Assembly (NCBI GenBank): GCA_026545225.1
Contig: CM048845.1
Coordinates: forward strand, 90,894,533 to 90,958,532
Direction of reading: 5' to 3'
DNA: 64,000 bases
Origin: Cornus controversa
Lineage: Eukaryota; Streptophyta; Magnoliopsida; Cornales; Cornaceae
A program made the position numbers and the translations under genes. The first letter of the stretch is position 1, and every line of letters begins with the position of its first letter. Positions 22,828 to 34,200 of this stretch are shown here, in pieces. The notes below the pieces were generated by a model that searched no databases, was not told the origin of the DNA, and saw only the letters and a program-made list of their open reading frames with translations.

Positions 22828-23372
22828 ATGGCTTCCTCTTTTTCTTCAAAAAGTCACTTTGATTTAAATGTGTTGCCTGAGGTGCCATCAATCAATATTG
22901 GGCAGACAACATTCCTTTCCTCTATTGATCCTCACCCAGTGGAGGAATCCGTGATGCTTAATGATACAGCTGCTACGAGAGCAGCTAAAAATTTGCTGAC
23001 TCCTTAAGACAAAAGAGTTTTGGCAAATAGGTCTGACATTATGGCCATTGACGACTCTTTGACTCTCAGCATTCGGTCGGCTGCGTCGATTTCAAACATA
23101 GGCCAACGTTTGTTAGCAAGAACAACTGAAGTTCAGATGCTAACAACTAATGTGAAGTTCTTCAGAAAAGAATTAAGGAGTCTCAGAAAAAAAATAGAGA
23201 ACTGAAAGCAGAGAATAAACAGTTACGAAAGCTTGTAACTGAGTATTCTAATGACATGAAGACGAAGTTGGATGAGCTACAGAGTTCCGGTGATCAGATT
23301 CAGGAGAATCATGGGAGACTCATAGCTATTGTCGAAAAAAATCCTTCTTTTTCTCATTCAAAACAAAATTAA
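22828..23372 (+). pseudogene. Antisense coiled-coil ORF in element B
   Basis: This ORF is transcribed opposite to B and divergent from the LBD ORF (347 bp between starts). ATG at 22828 (AAAAATGGC, good context) begins MASSFSSKSHFDLNVLPE. A TAA at 23005-23007 and a shift in the A-run near 23190 break the frame. Reading across them gives a continuous product of about 180 codons: DDSLTLSIRSAASISNIGQRL, then a leucine-rich heptad region (NRELKAENKQLRKLV) ending in TAA at 23370. Antisense extra ORFs with coiled coils are known from plant Ty3/gypsy elements; this is probably one, of unknown function and now inactive. A TATA-like TTTTATATTG lies about 55 bp upstream. Confidence 0.55.
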
Positions 23373-23571
23373 TGTCAGCCTTTCAATGGCACATGTATTG
23401 CTGGCTTTCTGAAATATTTATGAAAATTTTCATGCTCAATTCTTTTTTTCTTTTTTTTTATTTTTTTATTTTTTTATTTTTTATTTTTAAAACTTAATCT
23501 TCACGGGTACTACTTTTCTCTCATTCTCTGAACTGGTGGTTCCCAATTTTTTTAAGATGTGTATGTGATAA

Positions 23572-23706
23572 GATATTGATTATCCAGACACGCTAACGTA
23601 TAGAGTACAAAGGGGTTGCCTTTCTTTATTAAAGTCATACTGTGTTGAAGCAATCTCGACAGTACTGGGTATCGAAACCAGACTTTAATAAACGGAAATC
23701 ATCAAC
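23572..23706 (-). other. Conserved non-coding block (element B copy)
   Basis: It is the reverse complement of the block at 15058-15187 in A, including the hairpin arms AGTACTGTCGA and TCAACACAGTAT. In B it separates the small ORF from the antisense and LBD ORFs. A purine-tract-like copy (reverse of ACCCCCAAACTT) lies nearby at 23889-23900. Confidence 0.65.
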
Positions 23707-23948
23707 TTTATCAATCATATCACAAATTATAGAATTGGTACTACATACATAGTCAGAGAATGGGTGGCTATGCTAGACCTTAAGCATGTAAGAATTTCAG
23801 AACAGATATTAACACAAAATCAAAAATTTCAAAACAAAGGAAAGATACATAAGAAAAGGTGAACAAGAATGACAAAAGGAAATGAGTTACCCCCAAACTT
23901 GATCCTAAGTAACGACAGGAATACATATCATCCCAAGTTAGGGTCTTC

Positions 23949-24266
23949 CTATCGAGGTGGATCTTTTCCATACAACCGAGCACGATCCTGGTAAGAACGA
24001 GGAGTACAGTAATAAACCATGAATGGTCGGCCATAATCGCTCAATGGTTGTAATCCGGGGCAGGTTTCAGAGAGACAACTCTTACACCATCCCAAACGCT
24101 TGGCTTTACGTCTACGAGCAAATGATGACTTTCCATTAAATGCACTCGTCCTTGCAAGGATGTCTTCTTGAAGGTGCAATGGAAGTTTATCCCATAAAGA
24201 AGTCACTTTGATTTTTGGACGCCAAACCAAAGTGATTTTTTTATCATTGGTGTACGATGGATCCAT
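23949..24266 (-). CDS. Small ORF of element B, unknown
   Basis: The ORF has 105 residues from a true ATG (TTTTTCATGGATCC). I do not recognise the protein. Visible features are WDKLPLHLQEDILAR near residues 25-39, which faintly recalls the start of an F-box, a basic stretch RRRKAKRLGW, and Cys at CKSCLSETC followed by a YYC that could bind metal. It lies 412 bp downstream of the pol stop on the same strand. No copy of it was seen in A or A2. Whether it is made as a protein is unknown. Confidence 0.45.
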   Translation of the reverse strand: MDPSYTNDKKITLVWRPKIKVTSLWDKLPLHLQEDILARTSAFNGKSSFARRRKAKRLGWCKSCLSETCPGLQPLSDYGRPFMVYYCTPRSYQDRARLYGKDPPR

Positions 24267-24678
24267 GAAAAATCTGTAAATAAAAAATTTTGGGGCTAAA
24301 GCAATCTGTTGCCTATAGTAATAATACTACTATTGTATCTTATCACCAAAAGAAAAGAAAATACAAAATTTATAAAAATGACTCTTTTAACGTCAGATTG
24401 TCAAGACGTGTTGAATACACCATTTCTGGTCAAGCTTCCTTCAACAATGGATAGCTGCTGGTTATGCCGTTCCAGCTCGTCGATTGCTATTTGCTACCAC
24501 TCGTGCAAAGGGAAACCTATAAAGCTAGGTAGGCCATTTCCTAACGCTGAGTTGGGTTCAGGTCCCTAATGGCTCGCATATACAACCAATTCCTGGAATC
24601 TCATCTTTATACTCCTTGCCAAGCAAAAGGAGTGAATGACCCAAGTTTATCGTCTAGGGTAGACATGATGATGCCTCT
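24267..24678 (-). other. Non-coding spacer between pol and the small ORF of B
   Basis: No gene or motif was recognised. A plus-strand frame through it lacks any known domain. Confidence 0.6.
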
Positions 24679-27057
24679 CTAGTCAAAATAAACAGGATCC
24701 GTCAAGTTAACGGATTCAACATCTTCTGCTTGCACAGTATCTTCTACATAAGGCTTCAATCTTTGACCATTGACCTTGAAAAGATTATCATTCTTAGGAT
24801 CTTGAAGTTCCACAGCTCCATAGGGAAAAATAGATGAAATTATGAAAGGACCATCCCAACGTGAACGAAGCTTTCCAGGAAAGAGGTTTAATCTAGAATT
24901 GAACAACCAAACTTTCTGTCCTGGAACAAAGGTTTTATTCACAATATTTTTATCATGAAATGCCTTCATTTTAGCTTTATAAATTTTGGCACTTTCATAA
25001 GCATCATTTCTCATCTCTTCAAGTTCATTCAGTTGGAGTTTTCGGGTTGAGCCAGCCATTTTCATGTCAAAATTGAATTTCTTAATGGCCCAAAGAGCTT
25101 TGTGTTCTAATTCAACTGGGAGATGGCAAGATTTCCCGTAAACAAGACGGTAAGGGGTCATTCCAATGGGAGTTTTGAAGGCAGTTCGATAGGCCCAAAG
25201 TGCATCATTTAGTCTTAAAGACCAATCTTTTCTGTCCGGCCTAACTGTTTTTTCAAGAATATGCTTTATTTCCCTATTAGATACTTCAACTTGTCCACTT
25301 GTCTGAGGATGGTAAGGTGTAGCTATTTTATGAGTAACAGAGTATTTGATGAGCAAGGTTTGAAGAAACCTATTACAAAAATGTTTACCTCCATCACTTA
25401 TTAGTGCTCTCGGTGTACCAAAACGAGTAAAAATGTTAGTTTGAATAAACTTAATCACAACTTTGTGATCATTCGATTTGGTGGCAACCGCTTCAATCCA
25501 TTTAGATACATAATCCACGGCCAACAATATGTACTCACATCCAAATGATGGTGGAAATGGTCCCATGAAATCTATACCCCATACATCAAAGATTTCAACG
25601 ATTAAAATGGGATTTAAAGGCATCATGTCTTTCCTAGACATTGATCCTAATTTTTGACATCTCTCACAAGCTCGACAAAAATTATAAGAATCTCGAAATA
25701 ATGATGGCCAAAATAATCCACTTTGTAAAACCTTTTGAGAGGTCTTTTTAGCACTGAAATGTCCTCCACATGCTAAGGTGTGACAAAAAGTAAGAATACT
25801 TTGAAACTCACTTTCAGGGACACAACGACGGATTATTTGGTCTGGACAGTATTTGAACAATTCAGGATCATCCCAGAAATATCTCCTTATTTGAGAAAAG
25901 AATCGATCTTTTTCTTGTTTGGTCCAATTCAAAGGAATTTTACCTATTGCTAAGTAATTCACAATGTCAGCAAACCAAGGTACTTTCTCATCAGTAATTG
26001 TCAATAGTTGCTCATCAGGAAAGGAATCATGAACTGGGATGGAATCAGAGGATTTAATGATAATACGAGAAAGATGATCGGCTACCACATTCTCAGAACC
26101 TTTCTTGTCTCGTATTTCAAAATCAAACTCTTGAAGCAAGAGTATCCATCTAATCAAACGGGGCTTGGTTTCTTTCTTGGCTAGCAAGTGCTTTAGAGCA
26201 GCATGATCAGAATACACAACTACCTTGGATCCTAACAGATATGATCGAAATTTATCCAAGGCAAACACGACGGCCAGTAATTCCTTCTCAGTTGTGGTAT
26301 AATTCAACTGAGCATCTGAGAGGGTTTTACTAGCATAGTAGATAGCATGAGGAAGTTTATCTACACGTTGTCCTAGGACAGCTCCCATAGCATATTCGAA
26401 TGCATCACACATGATCTCAAATGGTAAAGACCAATCAGGAGGTTTCATAATCGGGGTAGAGGCTAGAAGAGAACGGAGCTTTTCAAAAGCTTCAAGACAT
26501 GTTTTATCAAAGTTGAAAGGAGTATCTTTGGCAAGTAAATTGCACAATGGTTTAGGTATCTTGCTAAAGTCTTTGATAAATCGACGATAAAATCCTGCAT
26601 GTCCAAGGAATGATCTAATTTGCCTCACCGATGTTGGTGGTGGAAGATTAGAAATGAGTTCAACCTTGGCTCTATCTACTTCAATTCCTCTTTCTGACAC
26701 AATGTGTCCTAATACAATTCCTTCTTTTACCATGAAATGACTCTTCTCCCAACTCAAGATCAAATTTGTCTCTTTACAACGCTGAAGAACAATTGACAAA
26801 TTTTGGAGACATTTTTCAAAAGAAAGTCCAAAGACTGAAAAGTCATCCATAAAAACTTCAAGAAATTTTTCCACCATGTCCGAAAAAATAGACATCATAC
26901 ACCTTTGAAATGTTGCAGGTGCATTACATAACCCAAAGGGCATGCGTCTATAAGCAAATGTTCCAAATGGACATGTGAAGGTTGTCTTCTCTTGATCCTT
27001 TGGATCGACAGCTACTTGATTATAGCCAGAATATCCATCTAGAAAACAAAAGTAACT
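24679..27057 (-). pseudogene. Element B pol, second part: RT catalytic core, RNase H, integrase
   Basis: This continues the frame of the upstream gag-pol after one TAG (27058-27060). It begins within reverse transcriptase ([14 protein letters not shown]), then [13 protein letters not shown] from 26943 and the catalytic FMDDF. RNase H follows with [15 protein letters not shown] and VVADHLSRI. Integrase has [37 protein letters not shown] and, 35 residues after that Asp, the Glu in QVEVSNREI, so the D,D35E triad is complete. SRWDGPF is near the end and the stop TAG is at 24679. Apart from the upstream TAG the frame is fully open, so B is only one nonsense change away from an intact pol. Confidence 0.93.
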
Positions 27058-30000
27058 CTAACCAGCGAGACGTTCTAGGATTTGATCAATAAATGGTAAG
27101 GGAAAATGATCCTTCCTAGTTGTAGAGTTGAGTTTTCTGTAATCAATGCACACACGCCAACCAGTTGTTGTTCGTTGCGGAATTAATTCTCCAGTCGAAT
27201 TCTCAACTACGGTGATTCCAGACTTCTTAGGTACCACTTGAATGGGGCTCACCCATTTGCTATCAGAGATGGGATAGATGATTCCTGCATCTAACAACTT
27301 GACTACTTCCTTCATAACAACTTCTTTCATATTTGGATTCAATCTTCTTTGTACCTCACGAGATGGTTTAGCATTATCCTCCAGATGAATGCGATGCATA
27401 CAAATAGAAGGATCGATTCCTTTTAAATCAGCTACAGTCCATCCAATCGCCTCTTTGTGCAGTCGAAGTACAGTCAACAAACTACTTTCTTGGTCCTTTG
27501 TCAAGTCTGAAGCAATGATAACTGGAAGAGTTTCATTAGAACCTAAGAAAACGTACTTTAGCTTATCCGGAAGTGGTTTGAGCTCTAATTTGGGTGGGGA
27601 TTCAAGGGATGGAATTGAAGGAGTACTAGACAATAATGGAAGTGGCTCCTTTGACATTTTCCATGGTGAAAAGTTCATGATAGTATCAATCTCAAATGCA
27701 GAATTGACTTCACTATTTTTGATGTCATATCCTTCAAAATCATAGTGAGTCAAGAATGCCTCTAAAGGGTCTTTCGATAAAAAGGATGAAAGTGAATCTT
27801 CAACCATTTCATCAATGATGTCAAGGGAGAAGCATTCTTTTGCATCTGACGGATGCTGTGAAGCATTGAAGACATTCAATCTTACATTCATGTTCCCAAA
27901 AGATATGTCCATAACCCCTGTTCTGCAATTTATACATGCATTAGCCGTGGCTAAGAAAGGTCGACCAAGGATTATAGGTACATATTTTTTTAGATTTTGG
28001 ACGGGTTCGGTGTCAAGGACAATGAAATCGACTGGAAAGTAGAACTTGTCCACTTTGATGAGAACATCCTCAATGATTCCTCGAGGTTGCTTAACCGATC
28101 TATCCGCAAGTTGTAGGACAATTGGAGTTGGTTTAAGCTCTCCTAAGCCTAACTGTGAGTATACTGAGTAAGGAAGTAGATTAACACTAGCACCTAAATC
28201 AAGTAGGGCTTTTCCAATTTCATAGTTTCCAATGACACACGAGATTGTAGGAGCACCAGGGTCCTTGAATTTTGGAGGTGTGTTGTACAACAATATGGAA
28301 CTAACTTGCTCAGTGAGAAGAATTTTCTTTGGAACATGACTCCTTGATTTTCTCTTCTGTGTACACAAGTCCTTGAGAAATTTGGAATATGAAGGAATTT
28401 GTTTGATTGCATCAAGAAGAGGAAGATTAATCTTAACTTGCTTGAAAACTTCCATCATGTCCTGGATCTTTTCTCCTTGCTTTCCATAACAGTATGGTTC
28501 TTTGAGACGTTCAGGATATGGAGCTTTGGGCTCATATCTCTTCTCAAGAATGGGAATAGGTGAAGAAAGAACTTCATTCCTGACTTCTTTGTCCTTTGAC
28601 AATTGTTTCACCAAATCTTTTGGATTTTGGGGCAAATTATTTGGATTTTTAGGGATTTCTTTTGGAACTTTTGGAATCTCATTTTTTTCATCTTCCTTTT
28701 TCTCAATCTTGTTATCTATCTCCTTCCCACTCCTAAGGGTCATGATGGCTTGGACATGCTCATGATGAGAGGAACTAGATGCATTCTCATCAATCATGTA
28801 TTGTCCTTTTGGTTTAGGATTGACCACTAGCTGACTTGGAAGTTTTCCCTCCTCTCTTCTATTCAAAGAATTAGCTATTTGCCCGATTTGGGATTCTAGC
28901 TTAGAAATGGATTGAGAATGGGAATGTAGCAATTGAGTATTTGACTCAAGATTGCTCAATGCAGCCAACACCTTGTCTTCAAAAGCTGAATGCCTAGGAA
29001 GTGGAGTTGCTTGGTTCTGGTGTTGTTGAGAAGGTTGGTAATTAGATGAGGGATTGAAAGGATGACTATTGGACGCAAAATTGGACTGTATGGGTTGTCC
29101 AATAGGTTGAGGATTTGAATTTCCCGTAGCTTGGGGTCTCCATGAAAAATTAGGATGATTTCTCCATCCTGGGTTATAGGTATTGGAATATGGATTATTC
29201 TCTGGTCTAGAGAAAGTAGCATTCACTTGTTCTTGCCCAAGTTCAGAAAATTGGCCAATGATTTGACAATCTTTGGCATGATGTGATGGACTAGAACAAA
29301 ATGAACACAACTCAGGTGGCACAGATGACTGAGTAGGAGGTGCTTGATTTGCTGCCATCAATTGATCCAGCTTCTTTGACAATGCATCCACTTTAATAGA
29401 CACATCTATTGAATTGCCTACTTCAAAGAGACCTTTGACCTTAGAACGACTAGATGAAGCATGATGCATGGAATTTTCACTAAGATTCTCAAAAAGTTTC
29501 CAAGCTTCGCTTTCACTCTTTAGCATGAATGTTCCACCACAAGAGGCATCAACCATTTGTCTATGTGGTTCAGTTAATCCATCATAGAAACATTGCACCA
29601 ATTGCCATTTTGGGACAGCATGATGAGGACACTTCCTAAGAAGATCTTTCAATCTCTCCCAAGTTTCATAGAAATGTTCTCCTTCACTTTGTGCAAATCC
29701 AGTGATAGATTTTCTAATTTGATTGGTTTTTCCTATAGGAAAGTACTTCTGGAGGAACTCTTGTTGTAATTGTGTCCAAGAAGTAATCGTGTTATTTTCT
29801 AAGGATTTCAACCAATGCTTAGCTTTGTCTTTCAAAGAGAATGGAAAAAGTTGCATCCTTAAGGCATCTTCAGTAAAACCTTGCATCCTTAGGGTAGAGC
29901 AAATTTCAAGGAATTCATCAAGGTGCCTATATGGATCTTCATTATTAAGTCCATAAAAAGATGGTAACATTTGGATAACACTGGACTTAATTTCATAATG

Positions 30001-30276
30001 GGTGGCCGTTACATTTGGTAATTGAATTCCTGAAGGAAAGTTGTATGTGGTAGGAATGTAATGATCCCGAAGGAGCATTGGTCTTTCCTCAACCATTATG
30101 GGTGGTACAACTTCTTCTACAATTACTGGTCTTACACCATCTTCTGCCATGTTTTCAATTGAAGATTCTCTAGGTAAATTAAAGTCCCTTATAGTTCCTT
30201 TAAGATGCCTAAGAGTTCTTTCAAGATTAGGATCTAATGGAAGTAATGGTAGTGATAACGAACGACGACCAAACAT
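27058..30276 (-). pseudogene. Element B gag-protease-RT amino part (ends at single TAG)
   Basis: The frame has 1072 residues from ATG at 30276 (MFGRRSLSLPLLP). The gag capsid region is at about 110-235 (EDPYRHLDEFLEIC to QLVQCFYDGL) and the zinc knuckle CSFCSSPSHHAKDC at 324-337. A Q/P/N-rich region is followed by a SISKLESQIGQIA coiled segment near 457-468. The protease Asp is at 693 in LLDLGASVNLLP, with PIILGRPFLATANA later. Reverse transcriptase starts near 940 and includes GWRVCIDYRKLNSTTRKDHF. The frame stops at TAG where element A has CAA, a Gln, so a C-to-T change explains it. Gag and pol are in one frame, as in Athila. Confidence 0.93.
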
Positions 30277-30936
30277 AAACTAACAAACAAAATAAGAAAT
30301 TAATCACACAAAAACAACCAAAAAAAAAAAAAAATTTTATTTATTTATTTATTTATTTTATTTTAAAAACTACTTCTCTTTGGGTTTTACAATTAATAGA
30401 TTACCGATTAAGAGCCTTTAGAACGAGAACAAAGTAGTACATATGAAAGGAGGAGAAGCACTAGGCTTGCTTAATGACGGAACATCCAAGCTTTCATATT
30501 AACTATCCTTCGCCACTCAAATTAAAGGGTACTCACCGGAGTGACTAAAAATTGAGTCCTTCGGAGAAGAAAATTTTTTTTTTTTTTTTTAGAATGAAAA
30601 TAGTAGCAATACTCAAACAAACACACTAAATATAATGGCAAGAAAACAAGTAAACAATGTAAATTGAAAAACTTACCCGATGTCCTTGAAAGATCAACTC
30701 TCAAGGGTGCCGATGTTGAACATGAGATTTGACAATTCACAAAAACAAACAAAACAAATATATATACTAAAAAAAAAAAATTTAAAACAATGTAAAATAC
30801 AAGACTTACCCACTTTCTTTTGAAAGATCAACTCTCAAAGCTTGTAGCAACTCTTGTACCTTCACACTTAACAAACAAATTATATACCAAAATATTTACA
30901 AATCCTAACTATAATCAAACAAGATTTAATCAGCAT
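30277..30936 (-). other. 5' leader of element B with two donor-like sites
   Basis: There is no gene. Two related segments of about 130 bp each carry, on the minus strand, a splice-donor consensus GGGTAAGT (complement at about 30670-30677 and 30803-30810) preceded by a GATCTTTCAA-type motif. Homopolymer A and T runs surround them. Confidence 0.5.
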
Positions 30937-30954
30937 TCCCCGGCAACGGCGCCA
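30937..30954 (-). other. Primer-binding site of element B (tRNA-Asp)
   Basis: The reverse complement reads TGGCGCCGTTGCCGGGGA, as expected from the 3' end of plant tRNA-Asp. It lies five bases from the LTR end. Confidence 0.88.
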
Positions 30955-30959
30955 AAAAT

Positions 30960-31230
30960 TGTTGTGCTTGGAAAGGGTATTTTGTTTTACCAAAATAATT
31001 CTTATCCAGTCCTTAATAAACCACTCGCAATAGCACGAATCTTTGTAAGATAGGGCTCTTGTGAAGGTGTCGATCCCACAGAGAATGTGATTAAATTAGT
31101 CTCATTTGATTCATTGAAAGAGAGGTTGATATTTTTGGTATTTGTTTAACATAAAATAAATGGCACTAGTTAAAGTTTGAATTAATAAATATAAGAGGGA
31201 CTAGGGTATTGATTTCACCACTAGCCTTAC
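30960..31230 (-). mobile_element. Truncated 5' LTR of element B
   Basis: Only the first 271 bp (in plus-strand direction) of the 1568-bp LTR remain, with two differences from 18536-18806. It breaks at ...CTAGCCTTAC into a 7-bp filler and a second copy of its own last 33 bp. Confidence 0.85.
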
Positions 31231-31269
31231 ATTCAAGGGACTAGGGTATTGATTTCACCACTAGCCTTA
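31197..31269. repeat. Breakpoint direct repeat (33 bp twice, 40-bp period)
   Basis: GGGACTAGGGTATTGATTTC and the next 13 bases occur at 31197-31229 and again at 31237-31269, separated by CATTCAA. The second copy runs straight into LTR A sequence. This is a template-switch type scar. Confidence 0.85.
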
Positions 31270-34200
31270 TATATAATGATATATATATATATTTATGGTG
31301 GGCCCAAAGGAGAAAAAGGAGCCAAAAAGCACACAAAAAGGGCCATCTCACACATATCTCATATATCTCTCAACACACACAAGGAGATCAGCAGAGAGAC
31401 CTTCGGGAGAGGAAGAGGAGAGCTGAACCAGACCAAGAAGCTTCATTCTCTTCATCAATGGAAGGGTGCAAGGCAACCATGATCAACTAATTCTTCTACT
31501 AGGGTGTTGTTTTCAAACCCTAGCCATGTAAACTTGTTCATCTTTGTAGCTCTTGGGATTTGTAATTAAATGTTGATTATTTAGCCTAGTGATTATGTAC
31601 ACAAATACATCTCTTATATATATTCATTTGATATGGAATTTATTCTTGTCTTAGAGTAGGTTTTGTCACTTGAATGCACAACATTTGCATATTCCACAAG
31701 AAGTGCAAATGATGGCTAGATAATGGTGTTTAAATGAATGTGTGATGTTAGTTTGTATAGACCATGCCAAGACAAGGTAGTTTGGATGCATGTAGTGTTC
31801 ACTTAGAGAGTAGAGTAATTAGGTAGTTAGTTAGGTTGAAGAGCTATGCTTGTTGAAGATGGATTATGATAGGTTAGCACACACATTGATCTTTTGATAT
31901 GTCATTGAGGTCACAAGCCTAATGACATTGTTAGGCATTTAATTAATGAATCCCATGCTTGCTACACTTATGAACATGTGAATGGTTAGTGGTGGAAACC
32001 AACCCTAGTTCTCTCTCCCAACTTTACTCTTTAATTTTATTGTCATTTCATTTATGCAATAGTTTTTAAACACAAAACCAAAAACCTGTTTTTGGAATTA
32101 AAGTGGAATTAATCTTTCTTTATGAAAATTAACGACTAGTCCTCGTGGGATCGATACCCTCTATATAGAACCTTATCTACAAAGATTCGTGCTCTTGCGA
32201 GTGGTTAAATTATATTTTGATAAAAAGGGCAAAATTAAGCTTACAATATAATTTAGTTCCGACCACATCAAGTCTCTAGAAGGAACTACAGTATCTTTAG
32301 ATTCCATTCTAGTGGTATGAGACTTTCAGATGTGTTTCAGGAGGGATTGTCTGACTTGAACAAGACCTTTAGGGACCTTCTTGATATAGTTGGTATATAT
32401 ATTGATATATATATATATATGGTGGGCCCCAAGGTTGAAAAGGAGGCCATAAAGCACAAAAAGAGGCCATTTCTCACAGATCTGTCACACACATCAGAAT
32501 ATACAAGGAGAGACATTCGGGAGAGGAGAAGAAGGAGCTGAACCAGACCTTGAAGCTCCATTTTCTTCATCAATGGAAGAGTGCAAGGCAGCCATGAGCA
32601 ACTAACTTCTCTACTAGGGTGTTGGTGAAACCCCTAGCCATGTAAACTTGTTCATTTTTGTAGCATTTTGGGATTTGTAATTAAATGTTGATTATCTAGT
32701 CTAGTGACAATGTACACTTATACATTTCTTATATATATTCATTTGAAGTGGAGTTTATTCTTGTCTTAGTGTAGATTTTGTCATATGAATGCACAACTGT
32801 TGTGCTTGGAAAGGGTATTTTGTTTTACCAAAATAATTCTTATCCAGTTCTTAATAAACCACTTGCAATAGCACGAATCTTTGTAAGATAGGGCTCTTGT
32901 GAAGGTGTCGATCCCACAGAGAATGTGATTAAATTAGTCTCATTTGATTCATTGAAAGAGAGGTTGATATTTTTGGTATTTGTTTAACATAAAATAAATG
33001 GCACTAGTTAAAGTTTGAATTAATAAATATAAGAGGGACTAGGGTATTGATTTCACCACTAGCCTTACATCAATGGAAGAATGTAATTTAACTTGGAAAA
33101 GTTACATATGTATAATCATGATTCATGGGATTTGTCACATACCACCATGATATCTTCAAGAAAATACATAAATCAAAAGATAAGAATAATTCATCTTTAG
33201 TTAGCATGAATCGTCTACCTAACTACTTAAATAAAAGACATAACATGAAATTAAAAGTGTAGAACGATTCATCTTCCTTAAGCATGAATTATCAAATCTA
33301 ATGAATTTATGTTCTAATAAAACTATTGTATAACTTTCATACTTTATAAGACAAGAGAAGAATGAAGTCAAGATTAAACATAACTTTATACTTCAATTAC
33401 AAATGTAATCCTCAAAGTTATACAACTTATTATACACATATAACAATCCCAAATAAAAATACTATTATCATACCATTGATGCTTGGCTAGGGCTACATCA
33501 ATGCCCTAGGAAGAGTTTTAGCTCCTCATGGCTAACTTACAAGTCTTCATGGTTGAAGAACACTTCATATTTCTCTATGTGTGCAGAATATTTCCACTCA
33601 CTTCTCTCCTCTCCTACACTACTCAATTCCCCTCTATTTATAGCCAAAGTTAGTGCAATATGAGTGTCCACCATGTCTTCCACTAAAACTCATCCTATGG
33701 CCTAAATAGCTCCATATGTATTCCATTTTAGAAGAATTGGATCATCTCCCTCCATGTGTATAGCACTTTGGTGAATTAATTGAGTGGAGTGGTTGCTTGT
33801 CATATCATTGGTCACTTGTCACAAAAGCAACCAAAGAAAAATCTGCCCAGAATATTTATCCTACTGTTTTGGCCACTTTCAACCACCAAGATGCCATATT
33901 TAGAGATTTCTCAAAACTAAACGTATTTAGAACTATCTTTTATCTTTCCATAGCCGCAAAAATCACCTTAATTGGAGTTTCGAGCATGAAGTTATGGTCA
34001 AAATACAAACAGTGCGCAGATCAGAATTTTGAACGAATTTTGGGCTTGAGATTAGTCTTGCACTTGTAGTTGACCCAATGAATGAACCAATTGAGATTCT
34101 TGGCCCCTTTTGCATTAAATATTCAATATAGCTTGGCCCAATCCATGGACTCATCATTGGAATTTGGCCCAAACTAATGGCAATTTCTTCTTCTTATGGA

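Larger units (their letters stand above)
18536..31230 (-). mobile_element. Element B: Athila-like Ty3/gypsy element with captured LBD-like gene
   Basis: Read on the minus strand the order is truncated 5' LTR (30960-31230), tRNA-Asp primer site, leader, gag-pol (30276-24679), small ORF, conserved block, antisense coiled-coil ORF, LBD-like ORF, polypurine tract, 3' LTR (20103-18536, 1568 bp). Gag-pol is open apart from one TAG. The pol proteins are close to those of element A but the LTR is different. The right LTR is broken and joined to a duplicated block, so no target duplication can be read. Confidence 0.92.
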
